In this document: one piece after another, positions 52,339 to 60,638 of the stretch | Layout of the letters: the number at the start of each line of letters is the position of its first letter | How positions within the stretch are numbered: position 1 is the stretch's first letter | The notes under the pieces: generated by a model | Told to the model about the DNA's origin: nothing | What the model saw: only the letters and a program-made list of their open reading frames with translations | The model's database searches: none | Program-made: the position numbers and the translations under genes | DNA from: Parabacteroides sp. | GTDB lineage: Bacteria; Bacteroidota; Bacteroidia; Bacteroidales; Tannerellaceae | Length of the DNA: 64,000 nucleotides | Direction of reading: 5' to 3' | Assembly: GCA_019417325.1 (NCBI GenBank) | Contig: DXVO01000030.1 | Coordinates: 186,001 to 250,000, forward strand

Positions 52339-53325
52339 TTACGGTATATTTCTTAACAATGTATTTCTCAATAAAATCTCAACCAGCAACAGAGCGAACA
52401 ACAGCAAAGCCCAGTTCTTATATTCTTCCTGTTTCTTACTATATTCCTGTACGCTGATTTTCGTTTTCTCCATCTTATCGATTTCCGAATAAATCTCTTT
52501 CAGGCTGGCATTGTCCGTTGCACGGAAATACTGTCCGCCTGTAGTTGCCGAGATTTGCTTCAAAGTAGGCTCGTCAATCTCTACCGGAATATTCTGGTAT
52601 TGTATGCCGAATGCTGTCTGGAACGGATAAGGCGCTTCCCCTTTCGTACCGACACCAATCGTATAAACACGTACACCGAATGTCTGGGCAATCTCGGCAG
52701 CGGTTACCGGAGCAATCTCTCCCATATTATTCACACCATCGGTAAGCAGAATAATCACTTTCGATTTAGCCTGGCTGTCTTTAATACGGCTCACGGCATT
52801 TGCCAGTCCCAAACCAATCGCGGTACCATCTTCAATAATACCCGGCTGGATATCCTTGAACAGGTTCAGCAATACGGAGTGGTCGGTTGTCAACGGACAT
52901 TGTGTGAAACTCTCTCCGGCAAAAACAACCAAACCGATATTATCATTCGGACGTCCGTTGATGAAAGAGGCAGCCATATCCTTGGCAGCTTCCAAACGGT
53001 TAGGCTTCAAGTCCTGCGCCAACATACTACTGGAAATATCCATTGCCATTACAATATCGATACCTTCGGTCGACGAATTCTGCCAGCTATTGGTAGACTG
53101 TGGGCGAGCAAGTATGACTATCAATACGGCAACGGCTGCCATACGTAATATAAACGGAACATGGCGCAGATACACCTTCCATGATGCTGCTCCCGGAGCC
53201 TCGAATGCCTGCGAAGAGGATACCTGCAAACTTGCCTGGTTTTTGCTGAGTTTGTAGATATACCATCCGATCATAGGGATGAGCAGTAATAACAAATACA
53301 GATATGTAGGATTTGCAAATACCAT
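52339..53325 (-). CDS. batA: BatA: membrane-anchored VWA protein
   Basis: A 328-residue protein with two N-terminal helices (YLYLLLLLIPMIGWYIY, MAAVAVLIVILARP) and a VWA domain with MIDAS Asp96-x-Ser98-x-Ser100 (AMDISSSM) and LLTDGVNNMGEIAP. A C-terminal helix is present (WALLLFALLLVEILL). Ends 12 bases before batB and begins one base after the preceding gene, so tightly coupled. The common Bat role in stress tolerance is known; the substrate is not. Confidence 0.92.
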   Translation of the reverse strand: MVFANPTYLYLLLLLIPMIGWYIYKLSKNQASLQVSSSQAFEAPGAASWKVYLRHVPFILRMAAVAVLIVILARPQSTNSWQNSSTEGIDIVMAMDISSSMLAQDLKPNRLEAAKDMAASFINGRPNDNIGLVVFAGESFTQCPLTTDHSVLLNLFKDIQPGIIEDGTAIGLGLANAVSRIKDSQAKSKVIILLTDGVNNMGEIAPVTAAEIAQTFGVRVYTIGVGTKGEAPYPFQTAFGIQYQNIPVEIDEPTLKQISATTGGQYFRATDNASLKEIYSEIDKMEKTKISVQEYSKKQEEYKNWALLLFALLLVEILLRNTLLRNIP

Positions 53326-53326
53326 T

Positions 53327-54322
53327 TTATTCTTTAATTACAGTTGTATCATTCGTTTCAACAGGTTTCTCTTCTTCCGGAGCCACCTCTACTACTTCCT
53401 GTTTGGTCTGATCGACAAACAGATAAGCATTCTTCATACTTAAGTCGTTTTCATCCGGCAGCGGATTCATCTTGGCAAACTTTACGAAATCTGATAACAA
53501 CAGGATCTGTTGCAGGTTGTCGTATACGGAAGAAGCATCCGGTGTTTTGCGGATAATATCCAATATCTCGCCGGAAGTCATTTCCATAGCATTGATACCG
53601 AAACGTTCCACAATATAACGGCGCAATGTATCCGTTATCATTGTATAATACTCCTTGCTGCGTCCCTGCTGCCAGAGCTTCTGCTGCTTGATTTCATCCA
53701 GTTCCTTCACAGCCTGTTCATGAGGCGGCAACTTCGGTTCCGGCTTCTTGAACGGGATAAGCGACTGGCGGTTGCGCAAACGCTTGATTACATAAGCGAT
53801 TACACAAATCAGGAACAGAGCCAGCAACACGCCGAAGATTATCGGATAGTAATCTGCCAGCACGAAAGGCGGCTTCCATACATTCTTTATATCAAAAAAC
53901 TCTTCCGGCTTATCCGTATTGACAGGAATGGTAGATACTTTCAGTGCTATCTGATTGGAATAGACCGTATCCTTGCCATCTATCACCTTGAACGGAGGAA
54001 GCAGGTAAAGCGATGAATCGAAAGAAGTAACCAGCAAATCCTGTTTGATTAACAGGCGGTCGTTATCTATCTCGGTAGTATCCGCTTTCGGTATATCCAA
54101 TACCTCTACCCCTGCCATCAATGTATCGCGGGGAATAACAAGCTGTACCTCCTTATTTTTATCGGCTGTCACCGTTAAATGTAAAACAGTCTGCTCTCCG
54201 ATGAGTATCGCTGCCGAATCCACTTTCACATCCAACAGCGTATTCTGTGCAGATGCCTTTCCCCCGGAAAAGGATAACCCTATAAGAGCGAGAAACAGAA
54301 TGCTTTTATGTATCAATTTCAT
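53327..54322 (-). CDS. bat-operon membrane protein (BatX-like position)
   Basis: A 331-residue protein with signal MKLIHKSILFLALIGLSFSG, a periplasmic beta domain (LLDVKVDSAAILIGEQTVLH), one membrane helix (YYPIIFGVLLALFLICVIAYVI, about 157-178) and a cytoplasmic helical domain ending in an acidic tail (EVAPEEEKPVETND). It lies between the DUF58 gene and batA with gaps of 9 and 1 bases. It resembles the unnamed or DUF4381-like proteins of other bat operons; the exact family is not certain. Confidence 0.75.
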   Translation of the reverse strand: MKLIHKSILFLALIGLSFSGGKASAQNTLLDVKVDSAAILIGEQTVLHLTVTADKNKEVQLVIPRDTLMAGVEVLDIPKADTTEIDNDRLLIKQDLLVTSFDSSLYLLPPFKVIDGKDTVYSNQIALKVSTIPVNTDKPEEFFDIKNVWKPPFVLADYYPIIFGVLLALFLICVIAYVIKRLRNRQSLIPFKKPEPKLPPHEQAVKELDEIKQQKLWQQGRSKEYYTMITDTLRRYIVERFGINAMEMTSGEILDIIRKTPDASSVYDNLQQILLLSDFVKFAKMNPLPDENDLSMKNAYLFVDQTKQEVVEVAPEEEKPVETNDTTVIKE

Positions 54323-54331
54323 TTGTATGCT

Positions 54332-55201
54332 TTAATTACGTTTATCAAAAAGAGCAATTAATGCCTTCACATAATCATCTTCCGTACGGATAGACACGGA
54401 GTCTACGCGGCATTTCTTGAACGAGTCGTTCATTGCTGCCTGACGGCGGTCCCACCATTTTTTATAGGTTTCTCGTACGCTTGCCGAAGAGGTATCGATC
54501 CAACGTTCCGCTCCGGTTTCCGCATCCTTGATTTTCATCAGACCGACAGACGGAAGTTCCGTTTCACGGCGGTCGTATACCTGGATAGCCACCACGTCAT
54601 GCTTGCGGTTTGCGATTGTAAGTGCATCCTTAAAACCGTCTTTGTCGATAAAGTCGGAAATCAGGAATGCCGTACAACGTTTCTTTATTGCATTCGTCAG
54701 GTATTTCAGGACCTGGGTAATATCCGTTTTCTTATCATCCGGCTGGAAATCTATCAACTCGCGGATAATATAAAGGATATGCTTTTTCCCTTTCTGCGGA
54801 GGGATAAACTTCTCTATCTTATCGGAAAAGAATATCACACCGATTTTATCATTATTCTGAATCGCCGAGAAAGCAAGTGTTGCAGCAATCTCCGTAATGA
54901 CTTCTTTCTTCATTACATTCACGGAACCGAAATCCCGGCTACCCGACACATCAATCAGCAACATTACCGTCAACTCACGCTCTTCTTCAAACACCTTTAT
55001 ATAAGGGCGTACATAGCGTGCGGTAACATTCCAGTCAATGTCGCGGATATCATCGCCGTACTGGTACTCGCGCACTTCGCTGAATGCCATACCACGTCCT
55101 TTGAATGCGGAGTGGTACTGACCGGCGAAGATATTGCGGGACAAGCCACGCGTTTTTATCTCAATCCGACGAACCTTCTTTAATAGTTCACTTGTTTCCA
55201 T
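54332..55201 (-). CDS. DUF58 domain protein
   Basis: A 289-residue cytoplasmic protein with a DUF58 fold. The typical blocks are GRGMAFSEVREYQYGDDIRDIDWN (split here as GMAFSEVREYQYGDD and RDIDWNVTARY), then ELTVMLLIDVSGSRDFGS, where the DVSGS resembles a VWA MIDAS. This family is linked to MoxR ATPases, with which it is encoded: moxR lies 158 bases upstream. The gap contains a 22-bp palindromic array, and the start is ATG at 55201. Confidence 0.92.
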   Translation of the reverse strand: METSELLKKVRRIEIKTRGLSRNIFAGQYHSAFKGRGMAFSEVREYQYGDDIRDIDWNVTARYVRPYIKVFEEERELTVMLLIDVSGSRDFGSVNVMKKEVITEIAATLAFSAIQNNDKIGVIFFSDKIEKFIPPQKGKKHILYIIRELIDFQPDDKKTDITQVLKYLTNAIKKRCTAFLISDFIDKDGFKDALTIANRKHDVVAIQVYDRRETELPSVGLMKIKDAETGAERWIDTSSASVRETYKKWWDRRQAAMNDSFKKCRVDSVSIRTEDDYVKALIALFDKRN

Positions 55202-55239
55202 AGAATACGCTTTCTCTCTAATATGAATACTTCTGTTTC

Positions 55240-55321
55240 AAAAGATATATGTTCCGTTTTTAAAACATATATGCTTTGCGTTTAAAACATACATGTTTTG
55301 AAATCAAATCATATATGTTTT
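55240..55321. repeat. 22-bp tandem palindromic repeat array, copy B (four units)
   Basis: Four units begin at 55240, 55262, 55284 and 55306, exactly 22 bases apart: AAAAGATATATGTTCC, AAAACATATATGCTTT, AAAACATACATGTTTT, AAATCATATATGTTTT. Spacers are six bases (CGTTTT, GCGTTT, GAAATC). The ideal unit, AAAACATATATGTTTT, is self-complementary. It sits in the moxR-DUF58 gap of the bat operon and matches the array at 30877. Confidence 0.88.
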
Positions 55322-55359
55322 GAATACAGGGTATATAGCATCCCCGTTCAGGAGATATA

Positions 55360-56355
55360 TTAGGGAACTTCAACCTTATTCAGGATTTCGCTGATTACTT
55401 CTTCCGAAGTCAGGTTGTTTGCCTCTGCTTCATAGCTTAAACCGATACGGTGACGCATTACGTCGTGACAAACAGCACGTACATCTTCCGGAATCACATA
55501 GCCTCTGCGCTTAATGAATGCATATGCGCGGGCTGCCAATGCCAGGTTGATGGATGCACGGGGAGAAGCACCGAACGAAATCATGTTTGACAGGTTAGCC
55601 AGACCATGTTCCTGCGGGAAACGGGTTGCAAACACGATGTCGACGATATAACGTTCAATCTTTTCATCCAGATACACTTCACGGACTACCTTGCGGGCTT
55701 CCAGAATTTCATCTTTTGTCAATATCGGCTTGATATCCGGCTTAATACCTGAAATATTCTGGCGGATAATCAGTTTTTCTTCTTCTTTCTTCGGATAGTT
55801 GATGATGACCTTCAGCATGAAACGGTCTACCTGTGCTTCCGGCAGCGGATACGTACCTTCCTGCTCGATCGGGTTCTGGGTTGCCATTACAAGGAATGGT
55901 TCCGGCAGCTTGTAAGTGTTTTCGCTGATAGTAACCTGACGTTCCTGCATCGCTTCCAGCAAAGCACTCTGTACTTTAGCGGGAGCACGGTTTATTTCAT
56001 CCGCTAATACAAAATTAGCGAAGACCGGGCCTTGTTTTACCTGAAACTCTTCGCTTTTCTGACTGTAAATCATTGTACCGATCACATCGGCAGGCAACAA
56101 GTCCGGAGTGAACTGGATACGGCTATATTTTGCATCAATCAATGATGCCAGTGTTTTAATTGCCAATGTTTTTGCCAAACCGGGAACACCTTCCAGCAAA
56201 ATATGTCCATCCGAAAGCAAACCGATTAATAATGATTCAACCAAATGCTTTTGTCCTACAATCACCTGGTCCATTCCCATGGTAATCATGTTCACAAACG
56301 AACTTTTGCTTTCAATTCGCGCGTTCAACTCGCGAATGTCTACTGTCTGACTCAT
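55360..56355 (-). CDS. MoxR-family AAA+ ATPase
   Basis: A 331-residue cytoplasmic AAA+ protein. Walker A is GVPGLAKT (56-63) and Walker B is FVLADEINRAPAKVQSALLEAM. The sensor 1 region ATQNPIEQEGTYPLPEAQVD and the arginine-containing DRFMLKV follow, and the lid domain ends in GYVIPEDVRAVCHDVMRHRI. It is the first gene of the bat operon. MoxR proteins remodel or insert cofactors into VWA partners; BatA and BatB are the likely partners here. Confidence 0.94.
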   Translation of the reverse strand: MSQTVDIRELNARIESKSSFVNMITMGMDQVIVGQKHLVESLLIGLLSDGHILLEGVPGLAKTLAIKTLASLIDAKYSRIQFTPDLLPADVIGTMIYSQKSEEFQVKQGPVFANFVLADEINRAPAKVQSALLEAMQERQVTISENTYKLPEPFLVMATQNPIEQEGTYPLPEAQVDRFMLKVIINYPKKEEEKLIIRQNISGIKPDIKPILTKDEILEARKVVREVYLDEKIERYIVDIVFATRFPQEHGLANLSNMISFGASPRASINLALAARAYAFIKRRGYVIPEDVRAVCHDVMRHRIGLSYEAEANNLTSEEVISEILNKVEVP

Positions 56356-56511
56356 AGTTTTTATTTCTTTTTATTGTTACTGTTTCTACTTATTTTTTTG
56401 AGATGCACAAAATTAGAAATGTTAAATTCGTATTTTATACTTTCGCAGTTAAATAATACTAACCGACAGGTTCCTATTTTGTTTTATTTTACTTAAAAGC
56501 AAAGGTTTCAA

Positions 56512-57837
56512 TTACAAGGCTCCCGCCAGTATTTGAGTTTGAAGTGCAGCAGCTTTTTCTATAGACGAACGGCTTTGCGCATTAATCCCATACAGTTCAG
56601 GCGCCGGGACTCTAATAACAGTCCCTATCGGCACATTGTTCGGATCTTTAATCGCATCTTTATTATATTCATAGAGGTATACCCAGAATATCTTATGTCC
56701 GTAATATTTCAGGGAAATCAATGTTAACCGGTCGCCCGAAGCAATCTTCACCAGTCCTATTTCTTTCTTTGGAGAGGTTGCAACCGGAGCTTTTTCTTCT
56801 TTGGCCGGAATACCGGAAGCCGGAGCAACTGTATCCGTAGCGGAATGCTTTTGAATCGTATCTTTATCATTTTCCACGGCTTGTTTCGCTAAATTCAGAG
56901 AATCGGAAGGGGCTGCCACAGCTATATTTTCATCTTCTGCAACTGGAAGTTCCACCTCCTCTTTCTTGAAAAATTCACGATTCAGATAAAGTCCTATATT
57001 GATACCGACAAGCAGTAAAACAATTGCGGAAATTATCAGGGTACGGCTGTTCAGTATTATTTTTTTAGAGGATACCGGTTCTTCCGGTTGTACGGCAGTT
57101 TCTTTGGAAACAGTTGTTTCCGGGAGAACTTCTTCCGGAGCTATTTCCTCTTTTACAGCAGCATCTTCCAGAATTTCCTCTATAGTTGATTCCTGTACGA
57201 TTGATTCTTCCATAACAGGCTCTTCAGCGATTAACGCATCTTCTGCTGCTGCAACCGTACTGTCTGCTGCCTCTTCTTTATTTTCAGGGATTGTTTCTTC
57301 TACAATTTCTGTAATAGCTTCTTCTTCAAGCGAAGTTCCATTCTCCACAATAGTATCTTCTCCTGTTACAGGAAGTTCCACCTCTGTTTCCTCAGGGGAT
57401 TCCGTTACTGGCGGAGAGAGTAACTGCTCTTCCGGCATGACTTCTTCCACAGATTCGTCTTCCGTTTCCTTTTCTTCTGTGTCTTCTGAAACATCCATAT
57501 CCGAAAAGTCCACATCCTCTCCTATTTCTGTTGTTTCAAAAAAGGAGAATGGTTTATTGACGAGTTCTTTCAGTTCCTTATCAGGCAGGAAAGAAAATTT
57601 ATAATGTGCAGGAATAAGAAAACGTTCGCCGGTATTCACATGGATGCTCTCCCGTTTCTCCACGGCAATTATCTTAAATGTTCCCAGCCCCTTAATCTTT
57701 ACGATTTTATCGGCAAAGACACCTTCAGACACAATCGCGATAAACTCTCTCAGGAAACGTTCGGTTACGTTTTTATCTTTTCCGGTATGGTCTGCCAGTA
57801 AACCGGCCAAATCCTGTATGGTCAGCCGATTATTCAT
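56512..57837 (-). CDS. membrane-spanning HU-like protein with C-terminal LysM-like domain
   Basis: A 441-residue protein. Residues 1-98 form an HU/IHF-type DNA-binding domain (TIQDLAGLLADHTGKDKNVT, IVKIKGLGTFKIIAVEKRES, with an RFLIPAHYKFSFLPDKELK ending). An acidic, probably disordered segment covers 105-250. One membrane helix is at 266-285 (TLIISAIVLLLVGINIGLYL). A Pro/Ala linker leads to a LysM-like domain at about 373-412 (IASGDRLTLISLKYYG, PIGTVIRVPAPELYG). The start is ATG at 57837, overlapping the upstream HU stop by eight bases; a GTG at 57843 is less likely. It could link chromosome and cell wall. Confidence 0.85.
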   Translation of the reverse strand: MNNRLTIQDLAGLLADHTGKDKNVTERFLREFIAIVSEGVFADKIVKIKGLGTFKIIAVEKRESIHVNTGERFLIPAHYKFSFLPDKELKELVNKPFSFFETTEIGEDVDFSDMDVSEDTEEKETEDESVEEVMPEEQLLSPPVTESPEETEVELPVTGEDTIVENGTSLEEEAITEIVEETIPENKEEAADSTVAAAEDALIAEEPVMEESIVQESTIEEILEDAAVKEEIAPEEVLPETTVSKETAVQPEEPVSSKKIILNSRTLIISAIVLLLVGINIGLYLNREFFKKEEVELPVAEDENIAVAAPSDSLNLAKQAVENDKDTIQKHSATDTVAPASGIPAKEEKAPVATSPKKEIGLVKIASGDRLTLISLKYYGHKIFWVYLYEYNKDAIKDPNNVPIGTVIRVPAPELYGINAQSRSSIEKAAALQTQILAGAL

Positions 57838-58132
57838 TATCACCCAAGTCTTTTAGTTTATTTTTCAAGGTACTGCCCGGTTTAAACACTGGAACAAGTT
57901 TAGGAGGGACCAGATAGCGTTTACCATTGGAAGGGTTGACAGAAATCCGCTCTGCTTTCTTCTTTACTTCAAATTGTCCGAAACCTTGCAGGCAGAGCGT
58001 ATCGTTGTCTACCAAACGAGAACCTACCACAGAGCTCAATACAGAAAGTGTATCAGTCACCTCCTGCGCAGTCCACCCCATACGGTGGGATAGCTCCGTT
58101 ATCAGCTCCTTATTTTTCATGTCCGCATCCAT
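57830..58132 (-). CDS. HU/IHF-family DNA-binding protein
   Basis: A 100-residue nucleoid protein. It has two N-terminal helices (MKNKELITELSHRMGWTAQE, VTDTLSVLSSVVGSRLVDND), then the beta arm region with GFGQFEVKKKAERISVNPSN, and the typical VPVFKPGSTLKNKLK end. The start is at 58132 (MDADMKN); an internal ATG at 58120 is also possible. The next gene overlaps its stop, so both are translated together. Binds DNA without strong sequence preference in this family. Confidence 0.92.
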   Translation of the reverse strand: MDADMKNKELITELSHRMGWTAQEVTDTLSVLSSVVGSRLVDNDTLCLQGFGQFEVKKKAERISVNPSNGKRYLVPPKLVPVFKPGSTLKNKLKDLGDNE

Positions 58133-58201
58133 TAATAGATTATGCAGCTATATTAGTTATTTTTTCGTAAACAGACAAATTTGTTTACAGTTTTTATATC
58201 A

Positions 58202-59497
58202 TTACAACACTTTTCCGTACAAGTCAAATGCCTGTGCATCTTCGATTTCCACCTGGTAGAATGCTCCGGGGACAAGTTCGCGGTCCTTATAGATTAATAT
58301 CTCAGGGTCAACTTCAGGCGAATCAAATTCGGTTCGCCCCACATAAAAGTCTTCTTCCTCACGGTCGAGGATTACTTTAAATGTTTTGCCTATTTTAGAC
58401 GCATTTGTCTCGGCGGAAATGCGTTCCTGTATCCGCATCAGCGTGTCCAGGCGCTCCTGCTTGATTTCAGGGTCTATATCATCCGAATAATGTTTATAGG
58501 AATAAGTACCTTCCTCATGGCTGTAAGCAAAAGCTCCCATACGTTCGAAACGGGCTTTCCGGACAAACTCCACCAGTTCTTCAAAGTCCTGTTCCGTTTC
58601 CCCCGGATGCCCGACCATCAAAGTCGTACGCAGATGGATTCCCGGCACTTCTTCCCGCATCCGTTCTATCAGGGCATAGGTTTCTTCCTTGGTGATGTTG
58701 CGGCGCATCTTCTTCAACATCGGATTGCTGATATGCTGCAAAGCGATATCCATATATTTGCAGACATTATCGCGCTCACGCATTACCCGCAACAAATCAT
58801 AGGGGAAATGGGACGGATAACCGTAATGCAGGCGTATCCATTCGACGCCCGGTATATCGGAAATACGTTCAACCAGTTCCGGCAAAGCGTACCGTTTGTA
58901 TAAATCCAGCCCGTAATACGTCAGGTCCTGTGCAATCACCTGAAACTCTTTTACGCCTTGTTTTACCAGCAGGCGTACTTCGTTTTCTATATCCTCCATC
59001 GGGATAGACTGGTAACGTCCCGTACTGATAGGGATTGCACAATAAGAACAGGTACGGTTACACCCTTCCGCTATCTTCAAGTAAGCATAATGTTTAGGAG
59101 TAGTCAGTACACGGTCGGATGCAAGTTCCCGATAGTAAGATTTACCCAGGTCGGAAAGCAGTTCTTTCCAATTGAACTTACCATAGAAATGGTCTACTTC
59201 CGGCAGCTCGTTTTCGAGGTCTTTCAGAAAACGTTCGGAGAGGCATCCCATTACGAAAAGCTTGCCTATCTTGCCTTTTTTCTTCGCTTCGCCAAGTTCC
59301 AGAATCATATTTACAGATTCTTCCTGTGCATCACCGATAAAGCCACAGGTATTCACTACGACTATTTCCCCGTTTATCTTATGGGGGTCGTGTTCTACCG
59401 TATACCCATTAGCTACAAACTGGCGCATAAGTTGTTCGGAATCCACCAGGTTTTTAGAACAACCCAAAGTGATAATATCTACCTTATTTTTCCGCAT
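58202..59497 (-). CDS. rimO: RimO, ribosomal protein S12 methylthiotransferase
   Basis: A 431-residue radical SAM enzyme that adds a methylthio group to the conserved Asp of ribosomal protein S12. The N-terminal MTTase domain has Cys13, Cys51 and Cys85 (TLGCSKNLVD, VVNTCGFI, FVMGCLSE), which hold one cluster. The radical SAM cluster uses Cys146, Cys150, Cys153 (CNRTCSYC). A C-terminal TRAM domain closes the protein (FKVILDREEEDFYVGRTEFD). The CxxxCxxC and S12-type motifs separate it from MiaB. It lies 41 bases downstream of ftsY. Confidence 0.95.
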   Translation of the reverse strand: MRKNKVDIITLGCSKNLVDSEQLMRQFVANGYTVEHDPHKINGEIVVVNTCGFIGDAQEESVNMILELGEAKKKGKIGKLFVMGCLSERFLKDLENELPEVDHFYGKFNWKELLSDLGKSYYRELASDRVLTTPKHYAYLKIAEGCNRTCSYCAIPISTGRYQSIPMEDIENEVRLLVKQGVKEFQVIAQDLTYYGLDLYKRYALPELVERISDIPGVEWIRLHYGYPSHFPYDLLRVMRERDNVCKYMDIALQHISNPMLKKMRRNITKEETYALIERMREEVPGIHLRTTLMVGHPGETEQDFEELVEFVRKARFERMGAFAYSHEEGTYSYKHYSDDIDPEIKQERLDTLMRIQERISAETNASKIGKTFKVILDREEEDFYVGRTEFDSPEVDPEILIYKDRELVPGAFYQVEIEDAQAFDLYGKVL

Positions 59498-59538
59498 ATT
59501 TTATCCGTTCCTTTAACCCGTGTTTTTCGCGCCATTAT

Positions 59539-60492
59539 TTATTCTCCGAAGAGAGAGTTTACAAATTCTTTCTTGTTAAATACCTGCAAATCTTCCATGC
59601 CTTCTCCCAGTCCGATATATTTCACCGGAATACGGAAATGGTCGGAAATACCGATTACCACACCGCCTTTCGCCGTTCCGTCCAGTTTGGTAACCGCCAA
59701 AGCATTCACTTCGGTAGCGGCAGTAAACTGCTTTGCCTGCTCGAACGCATTTTGTCCGGTAGAACCGTCCAGCACCAACAATATCTCATGGGGCGCATCG
59801 GGTATCACCTTCTTCATTACGTTCTTTATCTTGGTAAGCTCGTTCATCAGGTTTATCTTGTTATGCAAACGTCCGGCGGTATCGATAATCACCACATCCG
59901 CACCATTGACTTTTGCCGAGCTCAGCGTATCGAATGCAACCGAAGCAGGGTCCGAACCCATCTTCTGTTTTACGATAGGCACTCCTACCCGTTCACTCCA
60001 GATAACAAGCTGCTCCACAGCTGCGGCACGGAACGTATCGGCAGCTCCCAGATAAACATTCTTACCGGCTTTCTTGAACTGGTAAGCCAGTTTGCCGATA
60101 GTCGTAGTCTTGCCTACCCCATTGACACCTACCACCATAATCACATACGGTTTCTTATCTTCGGGAAGAGTGAATGTCTCGGCATCTTCGGTATTATTCT
60201 CCGTCAGCAAAGCGGCAATCTCTTCACGCAGGATAGCCGTAAGCTCCTGGGTCGTGACATATTTGTCTTTTGCTACTCTTTCTTCAATACGGGATATTAT
60301 TTTCAGTGTAGTATCTACCCCGACATCGGAAGTGATCAATACTTCTTCCAGATCATCCAGTACTTCGTCATCTACCTTGCTTTTTCCGGCAATGGCTCTG
60401 GTTAGCTTAGAGAATACATTCTCTTTTGTTTTTGATAACCCTTTGTCTAAAGTCTCTTTCTTCTCTTTACTGAAAAAGCTAAAAATTCCCAT
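59539..60492 (-). CDS. ftsY: FtsY, signal recognition particle receptor
   Basis: A 317-residue GTPase that receives the SRP-ribosome complex at the membrane. It has a short N-terminal charged part (MGIFSFFSKEKKETLDKG), the NG domain with G1 GVNGVGKT (122-129), DTAGR (G3) and TKLDGTAKGG (G4), and ends with YIGLGEGMEDLQVFN. The long acidic A domain of E. coli FtsY is nearly absent, as common in Bacteroidota. It lies 146 bases downstream of nspC and 41 bases upstream of rimO. Confidence 0.96.
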   Translation of the reverse strand: MGIFSFFSKEKKETLDKGLSKTKENVFSKLTRAIAGKSKVDDEVLDDLEEVLITSDVGVDTTLKIISRIEERVAKDKYVTTQELTAILREEIAALLTENNTEDAETFTLPEDKKPYVIMVVGVNGVGKTTTIGKLAYQFKKAGKNVYLGAADTFRAAAVEQLVIWSERVGVPIVKQKMGSDPASVAFDTLSSAKVNGADVVIIDTAGRLHNKINLMNELTKIKNVMKKVIPDAPHEILLVLDGSTGQNAFEQAKQFTAATEVNALAVTKLDGTAKGGVVIGISDHFRIPVKYIGLGEGMEDLQVFNKKEFVNSLFGE

Positions 60493-60548
60493 ATCTATAA
60501 AAGCTAAAAATTGTTTTCTGATGCAACGAGTGCGCTAAATTACTAAAC

Positions 60549-60619
60549 AGTTGACAATTGACAATGGACAGCCGGCAATTATTCTTCATTTTCCCTTTTT
60601 CTGCTGCCTGTTGTCAACT
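60549..60619. repeat. long-range inverted repeat in the nspC-ftsY gap
   Basis: AGTTGACAA at 60549-60557 and TTGTCAACT at 60611-60619 are perfectly complementary, with tandem TTGACAA copies at the left side. The sequence between them holds a CCGGC and is Py-rich toward the right. May be a weak terminator or an inert intergenic repeat. Confidence 0.45.
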
Positions 60620-60638
60620 CCCCATGCGTTAACTCAAC

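Noticed and set aside
55240..55321. CRISPR-like array
   Set aside because: Units are only 22 bases, the spacers are six similar bases and not unique 30-mers, and no cas gene is nearby.
58958..60055. 365-residue plus-strand frame opposite rimO and ftsY
   Set aside because: Lies antisense to two well-supported housekeeping genes and shows no family signature.
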